From a virus, in the IMG/VR virus record IMGVR_UViG_3300009169_000817, positions 1 through 33,779 of that record: DNA of 33,779 nucleotides; one strand, given 5' to 3'. Position numbers and translations under genes: made by a program. Below are positions 7,253 through 14,523 of the stretch, in pieces. Numbering within the stretch: position 1 is the stretch's first letter; each line of letters begins with the position of its first letter. The notes beneath the pieces were generated by a model. It was not told where the DNA came from and made no database searches. It saw only the letters and a list, made by a program, of their open reading frames with translations.

Positions 7253-7606
7253 ATGTCAGAAACAACACAACCCAAAACGCATTGGAAGAAATTAACCAAT
7301 CCGAATTACATCGGTGCATATGACTTGCAACCGAATCAAGAACTAAAAATCACAATCGAATCCGTCACTCAGGAAATGGTCAAGAACCAGGACGGTAAAG
7401 ATGAATCTTGCGTGATTGCTAAAATCAAAGGAACGAAGAAGCCGATGATTCTCAACAAGACGAATATGAAAATCATCACAAAGGTCTTGGAAACTCCATA
7501 CGTCGATGATTGGGCGGGTAAATCAATTATAATCTATTCCGCTAAAATCAGAGCATTCGGTGAAAGTATGGAAGCGTTACGAGTTAAAAATCAAAAAGCA
7601 CAATGA
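7253..7606 (+). CDS. Conserved protein paired with the YqaJ exonuclease
   Basis: A 117-residue protein. The motifs THWKKLTNPNYIGAYDL, then PMILNKTNMKIITKVLETPY and DDWAGKSIIIYSAKIRAFGE match an unnamed family that recurs directly upstream of phage recombination exonucleases in Bacteroidota phages. The pairing and 4-base overlap with the exonuclease suggest a recombination partner, perhaps an annealing or single-strand-binding protein, though no OB-fold signature is clear. The family is recognised from pattern memory, and the function is inferred from its neighbour. Confidence 0.7.
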   Translation: MSETTQPKTHWKKLTNPNYIGAYDLQPNQELKITIESVTQEMVKNQDGKDESCVIAKIKGTKKPMILNKTNMKIITKVLETPYVDDWAGKSIIIYSAKIRAFGESMEALRVKNQKAQ

Positions 7607-8223
7607 TGACAACTTTTGACCAAAAAAGATATGGACTGGTGACTGCAAGTAGATGCAGTCCCCTTGTCCCGAAGCGTGATGCGAAAGCTGGGATGATAAC
7701 TTTAGCGAAGCAACTGGCTCAGGAGAAGTTCTTCCAGTTCCGAGATGACAACTCAGGAACTTGGCAAACCGAACACGGGAACTTGGGCGAAGAGTTTGCA
7801 TTGGCTCACTACCATCAATACTACGATTCCGAAATCAAGAAGGGTCGATTCATCTTCAACGGTGAAATGGGTGGCACTACCGATGCCGAGACCTTGACCT
7901 ATGGTGTGGACTTCAAATGTCCAACGTCACTTGAAAAGTGGCTCGACTATATTCACGATGGAATCAGCACGGAGCAGTATAACCAATGTCAACTTTATAT
8001 GAAGCTGACTGGGTTCGATACTTGGAAGATATGTGCGTTCCTTCTTGAGACCACCCGAATGAGCGACAATGGAGACGTTTATCCGATACCTTACGAGAAG
8101 CGGATGGTCATCATTGACGTGAAAGCGGACAAGGAGTGGAACGAGAAGTTCGATTTGAATCTTCCCGAAGTCATTCGGATGCGGGATGAATATTTGGAAA
8201 CGCTGAAGAACAAGTTCGGTTGA
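7603..8223 (+). CDS. YqaJ-like recombination exonuclease (PD-(D/E)XK)
   Basis: A 206-residue protein of the YqaJ viral recombinase family. Visible nuclease elements are Glu63/Glu64 in GNLGEEFALAHY, Asp94 in GGTTDAET, and the DxK motif Asp103-Lys105 in GVDFKCPTS, followed by a Gln-rich helix (YNQCQLYM). Length and order fit the family. It would degrade one strand of double-stranded ends to allow annealing-based recombination. The ATGATG start overlaps the previous stop. It is the last gene before the terminator at 8245, closing the early operon. Confidence 0.85.
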   Translation: MMTTFDQKRYGLVTASRCSPLVPKRDAKAGMITLAKQLAQEKFFQFRDDNSGTWQTEHGNLGEEFALAHYHQYYDSEIKKGRFIFNGEMGGTTDAETLTYGVDFKCPTSLEKWLDYIHDGISTEQYNQCQLYMKLTGFDTWKICAFLLETTRMSDNGDVYPIPYEKRMVIIDVKADKEWNEKFDLNLPEVIRMRDEYLETLKNKFG

Positions 8224-8244
8224 TTGATGCCATTACAACCAATT

Positions 8245-8274
8245 AGCCTGACTATCAACTGTCAGGCTTTTTTA
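8245..8274 (+). terminator. Intrinsic terminator after the exonuclease operon
   Basis: A perfect 8-base-pair stem (agcctgac, 8245-8252, with gtcaggct, 8261-8268) and an 8-base loop are followed by tttttta. It lies 21 bases after the exonuclease stop and would end early transcription. Confidence 0.85.
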
Positions 8275-8328
8275 TGCCCGATTGACGGGTTGAAAGGTCA
8301 CTACTCCCTATATATTTTTAAATGCGAA

Positions 8329-8366
8329 GGGTTGAAAAAAAAAATTGAAAAAAGGGGATTTCAACC
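8329..8366. repeat. Inverted repeat in the candidate origin
   Basis: ggttgaaa (8330-8337) pairs with tttcaacc (8359-8366) around an A-rich centre. A direct copy of gggttgaaa also occurs at 8287-8295. It could be a second class of binding site or a stem. Confidence 0.5.
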
Positions 8367-8379
8367 TGGCGACCTGGCA
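8364..8379. repeat. Tandem octamer acctggc(g/a)
   Basis: acctggcg (8364-8371) is followed directly by acctggca (8372-8379). It overlaps the end of the preceding inverted repeat and is part of the repeat cluster before the primase gene. Confidence 0.5.
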
Positions 8380-8454
8380 GCAGTATTGATAATCAAATAG
8401 ATACAAGGATTCAATCGGGCATAAATCCGAAATAAAAAAAAATAATCGGGCATA

Positions 8455-8486
8455 TTGAATTAATTCAAATAATATTATTAATATTG
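8455..8486 (+). promoter_or_regulatory. Possible promoter for the primase operon
   Basis: TTG at 8455-8457, a 21-base spacer and TAATATTG at 8479-8486 match the Bacteroidota promoter pattern with one mismatch in the -7 box. It starts right after the last copy of the 11-mer repeat. A start near 8493 would give a leader of about 130 bases containing the nested hairpin at 8542. Confidence 0.35.
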
Positions 8487-8541
8487 CACCATCCAAATCG
8501 ACAATACGGATATATGAAGAAACTACTCACTCTTATTAATA

Positions 8542-8618
8542 AGCCTCGGACATTATAATGTTCCTGATTCCCAAAATCAGGTTGTCGCCATTATATTGAT
8601 TCGAGGCTATTTTTTTTA
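8542..8618 (+). other. Nested hairpin with U-tract just before the primase start
   Basis: Three nested stems can form: agcctcg (8542-8548) with cgaggct (8602-8608), tataatg (8554-8560) with cattata (8589-8595), and cctgatt (8563-8569) with aatcagg (8575-8581) around the loop cccaa. An eight-T run follows and the primase ATG is at 8621. It could be a terminator or attenuator in the leader, a structured regulatory RNA, or an origin hairpin. The pairing is seen directly; the role is open. Confidence 0.55.
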
Positions 8619-8620
8619 AA

Positions 8621-10981
8621 ATGAACATTACTATATTCAAAAAGATATACGAAACGGGAACTCCTTTCTTCAAATCGGTTGAGTATGCTCTTGACCGAAT
8701 CAAGAATGGTAAGTCAAAAGAACCTATTGAGAAGTACAGAGAGACCAAGGAAGAGATTTATAAGAACTCATTGGTCTCGGTCTGCTTCAGCGGAACTTTC
8801 AACTATCGAAATGAAAAAGGATGCATTGCTCACTCAGGATTGGTTGTTCTTGATTTTGATAAGGTCGGCAACGAACAAGAAACTATTGATTTCAAGAACG
8901 AACTAAAAAAGGATGAATTCATTTTTGCTTGTTGGATAAGTCCATCGGGAATCGGAGTGAAAGCATTGGTCAAAGTTCCAGCTGAAATCGATAACCATAA
9001 ACAATACTTTGCTTCCGTTTTCAAACACTTCAAAAACGATTATCTCGATGAAAGTGGTTCTGACGTTGCAAGGGTCTGTTTTGAATCATACGATGCCGAA
9101 CTATATCATAATCCCGAATCGAAGCTATGGACGAAAAAGGATGAACCTGAGTTGGAAGAAATCGGAATCAGCAACCCGATTATCGCAGTTGTTTCTGAAA
9201 ATCGAATCATAACTAATTTAATTACTTGGTGGGAGAAGAAGTATGGAATGATTGAGGGAAGTAGGTCGAATAATTTATTCAAGCTTGCATCTTCATTCAA
9301 TGATTTCGGAGTGAACAAGAATGAATGCGAATCTGTACTGGCTCGATTTGAGCAGTCCGATTTCAAAATCTCTGAAATAAATGGAATTATCAAATCGGCA
9401 TACCGAAATACGGCTAACTTCAAAACAAAGTTCTTTGAAGATTCGACATCGAAAGCTAAGATTGAAAAGTTGATTCGGTCAGGCAAAAAGGAAACGGAAA
9501 TCGTTTCTTCCTTCCCTGAGTTGAAATCCGAACAAGTTACTCAGTCACTCGAACAAATCAAGGAGAAGATTTCAATAAATGATTTTTGGAACTATGACAA
9601 GAATGGAAAGATAAAATTATCACCACATCGGTTCAAGTATTGGCTGGAGCAGAACAATTTTTTCAAGTATTATCCGACCAATACATCAACTTTTATTTTC
9701 ATTCATAAAGAACAGAACCTACTCGAAGAGACAAACGATAAAAGGATAAAGGACTTTACTTTAAATCACTTGTTGAAACGTGAAGATGTCAATTATAATC
9801 CTTACGATTTTATGGCAAATTCAACGAAGTTCTTCAATTCAGATTTCCTTTCACTTCTCGATACTGCCAACATTGAATTGAAAGAAGATACTGCAACGGC
9901 ATCGTATATCTATTATAAGAATTGCGTGGTCGAGGTGACGAAAAATACTATTAAAAAAATAGATTATCTTGATATCGATGGATTCGTTTGGAAGAGGCAA
10001 ATCATTGACCGTACCTTCAACAAGGCAGACCATCACGGCTCTGAATTCAGAAGATTCATTTGGTTAATCTCAGGGCAGAATCAAGACAAGTATAATAGCT
10101 TTAAGTCGGTCATTGGTTACTTGCTCCATTCATACAAGACTTCGGCAAACAACAAGGCAATTATCTTTAACGATGAAACGATATCCGAGAATCCGAACGG
10201 TGGGAGCGGAAAGGGATTGTTTTGGAATGCACTATCTAAAATGAAAAAAGTATCTTCAATCGATGGAAAGACTTTTGAATTCACAAAATCATTTCCTTAC
10301 CAAACGGTTTCAACCGATACTCAGATTCTTGTTTTTGATGATGTAAAAAAGCATTTCAACTTCGAATCCTTATTCTCACTTATTACTGAAGGAATCACTC
10401 TCGAATATAAAGGTCAGGATGCAATCAAGCTACCAATACAAAAATCACCCAAAATCATAATAACTACGAACTACACCGTGGGTGGGATTGGTGGCTCGTT
10501 TGAGAGAAGAAAGTTCGAAATCGAAATGTCAGCTTACTTCAACTCTTCGAATACTCCATTGGACGAATTCGGACATCTACTTTTCGAAGATTGGAATGCT
10601 GATGAATGGGATAGGTTTGACAATTATATGCTGAATTGTTGCCAGTATTACTTGAACAATGGATTGGTCAGCACCGAATTTAATAATTTACATACTCGGA
10701 AGTTCATCAAGGAAACTTGCCACGAATTTTACGAATGGACGAATGATGCCGAGAACATTCGATTCAATGTTAGATTATATAAGTCGGAATTATTTGAACA
10801 ATTCAAGAATGAATATCCCGATTATAAAGTCAAACTTACTCAGAAAAGATTTTCATCTTGGATTGAGATATTCTGCAAGTTTCATTCTTACGATTACTTG
10901 AACGAACGTGACCAAATCGGTAGATACATCAACATACGCAAGGGTGAACAAATGCCTGACGCAAACGACAAATGGATATGA
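8621..10981 (+). CDS. Primase-helicase: BT4734-like primase domain fused to SF3 helicase
   Basis: A 786-residue replication protein. Residues about 50-165 match the BT4734-like/VirE N-terminal family: the acidic pair Asp78-Asp80 in GLVVLDFDKV, then SPSGIGVKALV and SDVARVCFESYD, resembling the catalytic elements of archaeo-eukaryotic-type primases. A linker region (about 195-290) follows. The C-terminal half is an SF3-type helicase with Walker A NPNGGSGKG (about 523-532), Walker B ILVFDDV (about 568-574) and sensor-like KIIITTNY (about 610-617). It would prime and unwind at the phage origin, for which the repeat region just upstream is the obvious candidate. No Shine-Dalgarno site precedes the ATG. 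Confidence 0.85.
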   Translation: MNITIFKKIYETGTPFFKSVEYALDRIKNGKSKEPIEKYRETKEEIYKNSLVSVCFSGTFNYRNEKGCIAHSGLVVLDFDKVGNEQETIDFKNELKKDEFIFACWISPSGIGVKALVKVPAEIDNHKQYFASVFKHFKNDYLDESGSDVARVCFESYDAELYHNPESKLWTKKDEPELEEIGISNPIIAVVSENRIITNLITWWEKKYGMIEGSRSNNLFKLASSFNDFGVNKNECESVLARFEQSDFKISEINGIIKSAYRNTANFKTKFFEDSTSKAKIEKLIRSGKKETEIVSSFPELKSEQVTQSLEQIKEKISINDFWNYDKNGKIKLSPHRFKYWLEQNNFFKYYPTNTSTFIFIHKEQNLLEETNDKRIKDFTLNHLLKREDVNYNPYDFMANSTKFFNSDFLSLLDTANIELKEDTATASYIYYKNCVVEVTKNTIKKIDYLDIDGFVWKRQIIDRTFNKADHHGSEFRRFIWLISGQNQDKYNSFKSVIGYLLHSYKTSANNKAIIFNDETISENPNGGSGKGLFWNALSKMKKVSSIDGKTFEFTKSFPYQTVSTDTQILVFDDVKKHFNFESLFSLITEGITLEYKGQDAIKLPIQKSPKIIITTNYTVGGIGGSFERRKFEIEMSAYFNSSNTPLDEFGHLLFEDWNADEWDRFDNYMLNCCQYYLNNGLVSTEFNNLHTRKFIKETCHEFYEWTNDAENIRFNVRLYKSELFEQFKNEYPDYKVKLTQKRFSSWIEIFCKFHSYDYLNERDQIGRYINIRKGEQMPDANDKWI

Positions 10982-11256
10982 GAGAACAATCTGAAATAAT
11001 TAACTTCGCATTGTGGATGTTTAAGAGACAAACCACCGAAGAACGAATTGGAAAGGTTTCCATTAATCGAAATAGCATTGGATTCAACTCACCCGATGCC
11101 CAGGCATTGACCAACCTACTTATTTGCTTAGATGAAAAAGTACCATATTCAAATCAAGAACTAAACAAAATTGCATTCACTCACCTTAGACCAAGACTAC
11201 TCAAATATGAAAATCAATATAATGAATATCTCCATTCTCAAACAACTGGACGTTGA
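10978..11256 (+). CDS. Hypothetical protein after the primase
   Basis: A 92-residue helical protein with no recognised domain (REQSEIINFALWMFKRQTT, then DAQALTNLLICLDEK). The start at 10978 gives a 4-base overlap with the primase stop; an ATG two codons earlier is also possible. Its end overlaps the nuclease gene. Placement between primase and nuclease suggests a replication accessory, by position only. Confidence 0.65.
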   Translation: MREQSEIINFALWMFKRQTTEERIGKVSINRNSIGFNSPDAQALTNLLICLDEKVPYSNQELNKIAFTHLRPRLLKYENQYNEYLHSQTTGR

Positions 11257-11689
11257 GCGGAAGAAACGGGAGCATCCTAATCTTGCATTGAATAATCCCG
11301 AAGCAATCACTCCATATGCTTACAAGCAAAATTCAGCGAATGGATTAACTCGCTGCATAATCGATGCGATAAATTTAACGGGAGGATTTGCCACAAGACG
11401 AAACAATGCGGGGACATTTCGTGAAGGCAAAACAATCAAGCGAGACTTTGGGATGAACGCAATTAAAGAACGGTCAACGTATACTTTCAACGGAACTCGT
11501 GGCGTTGAGGACATAGATGCGTTCTTTAACGGTTTCAACGTCAAAATAGAAGTGAAGTATGGCAAAGACCGAATGAGTGAAGCACAACGAACATATCGTG
11601 CCAATTTGGAGAAGGTTGGTGGTATCTATATCGTGGCTCGTAATCTCGAAGACTTTTGGATTGAATTCACTCAAAAAACTAAAGTATGA
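11207..11689 (+). CDS. VRR-NUC family nuclease
   Basis: With the start at 11207 the protein has 160 residues. The C-terminal half carries the VRR-NUC pattern: GTRGVEDIDAFF (Asp102/Asp104), KIEVKYGKDRMSEAQ (Glu115-x-Lys117 and Gln127) and then GGIYIVARNLEDFW. A basic patch (TRRNNAGTFREGK) lies before it. Such nucleases act on branched DNA or flaps and in phages often serve as junction resolvases. The start is uncertain: 11171 and 11222 are in-frame alternatives, and all overlap the preceding gene. Confidence 0.8.
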   Translation: MKINIMNISILKQLDVERKKREHPNLALNNPEAITPYAYKQNSANGLTRCIIDAINLTGGFATRRNNAGTFREGKTIKRDFGMNAIKERSTYTFNGTRGVEDIDAFFNGFNVKIEVKYGKDRMSEAQRTYRANLEKVGGIYIVARNLEDFWIEFTQKTKV

Positions 11690-11820
11690 AAATAGAACTA
11701 TTCATCAACTGGGATTACTTAGGCTTAATGATTGCGATGCTAATCTACCCAGTATGGAGTTGCATCGAATATGTTTGCACAATTATTAATGGATTAAAAA
11801 AATGGAGCGAGAAGCAATAA
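11686..11820 (+). CDS. Single-helix membrane protein, 44 residues
   Basis: The short frame starts on an ATGA overlap with the nuclease stop and overlaps the methyltransferase start by 19 bases. The product has one hydrophobic helix at about residues 11-34 (YLGLMIAMLIYPVWSCIEYV) and a basic C-terminus. No family is recognised. Coupling to the preceding gene supports translation. It might act at the host membrane during early infection. Confidence 0.5.
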   Translation: MKIELFINWDYLGLMIAMLIYPVWSCIEYVCTIINGLKKWSEKQ

Positions 11821-12563
11821 CGGTTTCGGGCTTGTCAAAGTTGCCCTTATCAAAAGTTCAATTAAAAAAAAATATTCAAATGATAGAAGTACGGTCAAAT
11901 TTAGTAACTCACTCTGATTATAAAAATGGAACTGGATTATATGACCTTGCAATGTTTGACCCGCCTTTTGATATTTGGAAAGATATTAACTGGAAGCCTG
12001 ATGCAAAAACATTTTGTTGCTTTACAAACTTTCAAAACAGACACCACGTTGAAAAATTGTTTGGAGTACCAAAGTTTGAAATGATTTGGTTTTTTAAGGA
12101 TGGTAGATGGGTAAGCCATAATATGCCAAGACTAACACACGAACATATAATGATTTACGGAGAACTTCGTTACGATGCTTATACTGGCGAATACAATGCA
12201 AATAGAAAATCAATGAAAAAAGGAAAAGGCTGCATAGGAAGGGATAATAATTTAGGAGATAGAACCTACACACCGAGAGAAAGAAAGATGCTTAATAGTG
12301 TTATTGAAGTTCCAAGAAATGTAGGTAAAGAATTGGGTGTTTGGGGTAAACCGATTGGTTTAATAAAGCCGATAATGGAATGGCTCACTTGCAAGGGTGA
12401 AAGGGTTTGGGATGGCTTTGCTGGTAGTGGAACTTTTGGAGTAGTTGCAAAAGATTTAGAACTGTTATATGATGGTTATGAAATAAACGAAAGTAGCTAT
12501 CAAAAAGCAAATGTCAGAATACAATCACAAACTAAACAAATTTCTCTATTTGGCAGTATGTAG
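11802..12563 (+). CDS. Beta-class DNA methyltransferase (N6-adenine or N4-cytosine)
   Basis: A 253-residue protein. The catalytic motif IV DPPF (residues 53-56) comes first, and the SAM-binding motif FAGSGT (206-211) comes near the C-terminus, followed by GYEINESSYQKANVRI. This order defines the beta class of amino-methyltransferases. The middle (about 95-180) would recognise the target. No restriction enzyme lies next to it, so it is a solitary enzyme, probably protecting phage DNA or marking it. Arginine codons are almost all AGA/AGG (10 or so against one CGT), unlike the adjacent nuclease gene, which suggests separate acquisition. An internal ATG at 11880 is an alternative start. Confidence 0.85.
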   Translation: MEREAITVSGLSKLPLSKVQLKKNIQMIEVRSNLVTHSDYKNGTGLYDLAMFDPPFDIWKDINWKPDAKTFCCFTNFQNRHHVEKLFGVPKFEMIWFFKDGRWVSHNMPRLTHEHIMIYGELRYDAYTGEYNANRKSMKKGKGCIGRDNNLGDRTYTPRERKMLNSVIEVPRNVGKELGVWGKPIGLIKPIMEWLTCKGERVWDGFAGSGTFGVVAKDLELLYDGYEINESSYQKANVRIQSQTKQISLFGSM

Positions 12564-12606
12564 TATTGGAAACTGCGGAATCGAATTGAACAACTAAATA
12601 ATTAAT

Positions 12607-12807
12607 ATGAACCTATTCTCACGCAATTTAAAGCACTATCGAAGGCAACTCGGACTATCACAACGCAAACTTGCCGAAGCGACTTGCATCAGCTATAAAT
12701 CAATCGGAGCATACGAAGAAGGTCGGGCAGAACCGAACATCGATAAACTGATTGTGATTGCATCGACTCTGAAGGTCTCAATCGACAAACTATGCGTATA
12801 TGAATAA
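12607..12807 (+). CDS. XRE-family transcriptional regulator
   Basis: A 66-residue protein that is essentially one HTH_3/Cro-CI domain: LKHYRRQLGLSQRKLAEATC, then SYKSIGAYEEGRAEPN (recognition helix and turn) and LIVIASTLKVSIDKLC. The length suits a minimal Cro- or repressor-type protein with no sensor domain. It lies 43 bases after the methyltransferase and overlaps the next small gene by 8 bases. It may control replication or late genes; the operator is unknown, and the inverted repeat at 5161 is one candidate. Confidence 0.88.
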   Translation: MNLFSRNLKHYRRQLGLSQRKLAEATCISYKSIGAYEEGRAEPNIDKLIVIASTLKVSIDKLCVYE

Positions 12808-12880
12808 AGACAAAATAAAACTTATCGCATTCGTTATCGGGATATGTACTGCGATGTTATTGATGAAATACTACCTTTGA
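12800..12880 (+). CDS. Very small membrane peptide, 26 residues
   Basis: An ATG at 12800 overlapping the regulator stop opens a 26-residue frame with one hydrophobic helix (IKLIAFVIGICTAMLLM) framed by a basic start and an aromatic end. It fills the gap to the sigma-like gene almost exactly. Similar tiny membrane peptides are common in phages. Its short length limits confidence. Confidence 0.4.
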   Translation: MNKDKIKLIAFVIGICTAMLLMKYYL

Positions 12881-12883
12881 AAA

Positions 12884-13378
12884 TTGGAACTAATCGACTT
12901 AATATACAAAGACCCAAAGTTCATCAAAGCTTGTCGGCAGATTACTGGTGGAAGTGAACTCGCTGACGACTTGCTCCAGCATTGTGCCATCAAGATTCAC
13001 GAGAAGAAAATAGATTCGAAATCGATAACGTCACCGATTCAGTTCTTCAAGGCAGTTGCCTGGCGAGAATGGAACACCAAGTCATCAAAGTTCAATCAGC
13101 AGTACGGTCATAAAGATAGAGTGCCGTTAATCGGTCATACGAATGCGATTGTTCCAAAAGACGAACCTAACTTTACCGATTGGCTCAATGCCTATCTGTC
13201 TGAACCTAAGAAAAATAAAGCATTGAAGTTCCAAAATGAAATATTTTTATTATATTTGAAATTGAATTCAACGCAAAAGGTATCTGAATACCTAAAAATT
13301 GAAATCAACGTGATAAAAAAATCAGTTAGGAACTATACTCAAATAATCGAAAATGAATATAAAAATCGAAATACTTAG
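12884..13378 (+). CDS. Sigma-70-like (ECF-type) factor
   Basis: A 164-residue protein with a region-2-like segment at about 25-62 (ELADDLLQHCAIKIHE and FFKAVAWREWNTK) and a C-terminal HTH-like part at about 115-155 (FLLYLKLNSTQKVSEYLKI). The layout and length resemble extracytoplasmic-function sigma factors and phage sigma-like proteins. An in-frame stop sits two codons before the TTG at 12884 and no ATG occurs in frame, so TTG is the likely start; weak initiation would keep its level low. Encoded shortly before terminase, it could direct host polymerase to late genes. Divergent from true sigma factors, so the role is not certain. Confidence 0.6.
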   Translation: MELIDLIYKDPKFIKACRQITGGSELADDLLQHCAIKIHEKKIDSKSITSPIQFFKAVAWREWNTKSSKFNQQYGHKDRVPLIGHTNAIVPKDEPNFTDWLNAYLSEPKKNKALKFQNEIFLLYLKLNSTQKVSEYLKIEINVIKKSVRNYTQIIENEYKNRNT

Positions 13379-13616
13379 TATTGGATTAGCTTTTATGCTC
13401 GTTCACGTTTTCCCAATAGCTTTCTACATAAAAAAATTGATTTGGGGAAATAAAAAAACTTTTAAACGCATCAAACCGTTCGATTGTTATCCGTGCCTTA
13501 CTTTATGGATATGTTCCTTCATTCACATCTACAATGGATTTACATTCGATTCAGCAATCAATATAATGGCAACCTATGTTGTCGCATCATTAATAAATAA
13601 AATAATAGAACAATGA
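13353..13616 (+). CDS. Small membrane protein with CxxC motif
   Basis: An 87-residue protein with probably two or three membrane segments (ILSIGLAFMLVHVFPIAFYI, then LTLWICSFIHIYNGF, then a weaker INIMATYVVASLI). A conserved-looking FDCYPCLTLW motif lies between the helices; I recall the same motif in other Bacteroidota phage proteins of unknown function. The start overlaps the sigma-like gene by 26 bases and the end overlaps the next gene by 4. Confidence 0.65.
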   Translation: MNIKIEILSIGLAFMLVHVFPIAFYIKKLIWGNKKTFKRIKPFDCYPCLTLWICSFIHIYNGFTFDSAINIMATYVVASLINKIIEQ

Positions 13617-14038
13617 CAAAATGTGATATTTTCCTTAAAGACTTATCGGTAAACATTGACCAATTCAGGCAATCAGGAATGGTAGTCTTGACAATGCCTG
13701 AAAAAAAAATACTCGAAGAAGCTTATCTCGAACTTGGTGGCACTCCATTCGATAAAAATTGCAAAGCTTGCGTGATGGAGACGTTCCAACGAACCGTAAA
13801 TGTTTTGGACAAAAAATATCAACCAACCACGGTCGGTGAAAATTATTCGGGAGCGAAAACGATTCCACTAACTGACCGAATAAAATCGGAAAAGTTCTTC
13901 AAGGCTGATGAATCAATGACGAATACTCAACTTCTTCATATCTTGAAAAAAGCGAAGCAACCCGAACCGAGAAACGCATCGAAAAAGAATCTCATCGATT
14001 CAATCAATGCTTTAAAACTACCTTTAAACTTTAAGTGA
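13613..14038 (+). CDS. Hypothetical protein with C-terminal SAP/HeH-like motif
   Basis: A 141-residue protein. The N-terminal part holds a CxxC (Cys50, Cys53 in KNCKACVMETF). The C-terminal 35 residues (MTNTQLLHILKKAKQPEP, then KKNLIDSINAL) resemble the helix-extended-loop-helix/SAP motif that binds nucleic acids in Rho N-terminal-like and phage proteins. It overlaps its neighbours by 4 bases on both sides and directly precedes the terminase genes, so a role in packaging or DNA binding is possible. Confidence 0.6.
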   Translation: MTKCDIFLKDLSVNIDQFRQSGMVVLTMPEKKILEEAYLELGGTPFDKNCKACVMETFQRTVNVLDKKYQPTTVGENYSGAKTIPLTDRIKSEKFFKADESMTNTQLLHILKKAKQPEPRNASKKNLIDSINALKLPLNFK

Positions 14039-14523
14039 TGTCAGAAATGCCAAATATTCCAAGACCATTTAATCCAATAGAAGCAGAGGCAATTTGTGAA
14101 AGAATTTCTGAATCTACTCTTGGACTTGTTGCTATTTGTAAAGAATTTAAAATGAGTACACTTACATTTTATAAATGGCTTAGAGACGAAGAAAATAAGA
14201 TAAACGGCGAGTCATTTGAAAAACGATACACGCGCGCGAAGGAAATTCAAACTGATTTATTAGCTGATGAAATTCTTGCAATAGCGGATGACGGAACAAA
14301 TGACACGATGACAATAATATTGCCAAATAAAGAAAAGAAGGAAGTTGAAAATAGGGAATGGACAAGTCGTTCAAAGTTGCGAATAGAAGCTCGAAAACTT
14401 TTAATTGAAAAGTTGAATCCTAAAAAATACGGAAACAAAGTTCAGCTTGACCAAAATATTAAAACCGTTTCAATACTTAATATTGACCCACTATCGGATG
14501 ATTCAAGCAACAACGGCACTTAG
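14035..14523 (+). CDS. terS: Terminase small subunit
   Basis: A 162-residue protein. An N-terminal HTH (CERISESTLGLVAICKEFKM, then LTFYKWLRDEE) is followed by a helical middle (RAKEIQTDLLADEILAIADD) and a C-terminal pattern W-T-S-R-S-KLRIEARKLLIEKLNPKKYG, which is the signature of Sf6-like small terminases. It would recognise phage DNA and load the large subunit. The ATGATG start overlaps the previous stop, and the end overlaps the large terminase by 26 bases in another frame. Confidence 0.88.
   Translation: MMSEMPNIPRPFNPIEAEAICERISESTLGLVAICKEFKMSTLTFYKWLRDEENKINGESFEKRYTRAKEIQTDLLADEILAIADDGTNDTMTIILPNKEKKEVENREWTSRSKLRIEARKLLIEKLNPKKYGNKVQLDQNIKTVSILNIDPLSDDSSNNGT

Larger units (their letters stand above)
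8273..8454. repeat. Iteron-like repeat aatcgggcata, three copies
   Basis: caatcgggcata occurs at 8412-8423, its exact reverse complement tatgcccgattg at 8273-8284, and aatcgggcata again at 8444-8454. Three copies of a GC-containing 11-mer inside one short AT-rich region are unlikely by chance and suggest a protein-binding site, for example for a replication initiator. Confidence 0.6.
8224..8620. other. 397-base non-coding region, candidate replication origin / control region
   Basis: No credible gene lies here. The stretch holds, in order, a terminator, three copies of an 11-12-mer, an inverted repeat, a tandem octamer, an AT-rich tract (8461-8486), a weak promoter match and a long nested hairpin, immediately before the primase-helicase gene. 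Iterated motifs plus an AT-rich tract next to a replicative primase are what a phage origin often looks like. The role is inference. Confidence 0.5.

Noticed and set aside
9106-9486. Minus-strand open frame of 126 residues opposite the primase gene
   Set aside because: It lies wholly inside a gene with clear domains, has no homology-like motifs, and no minus-strand promoter or neighbouring minus-strand gene is visible. Other minus-strand frames were rejected for the same reasons.
11802-12563. Complete restriction-modification system
   Set aside because: The neighbours are a VRR-NUC nuclease of the resolvase type, a small membrane protein and an XRE regulator; no restriction endonuclease with matching context is seen.
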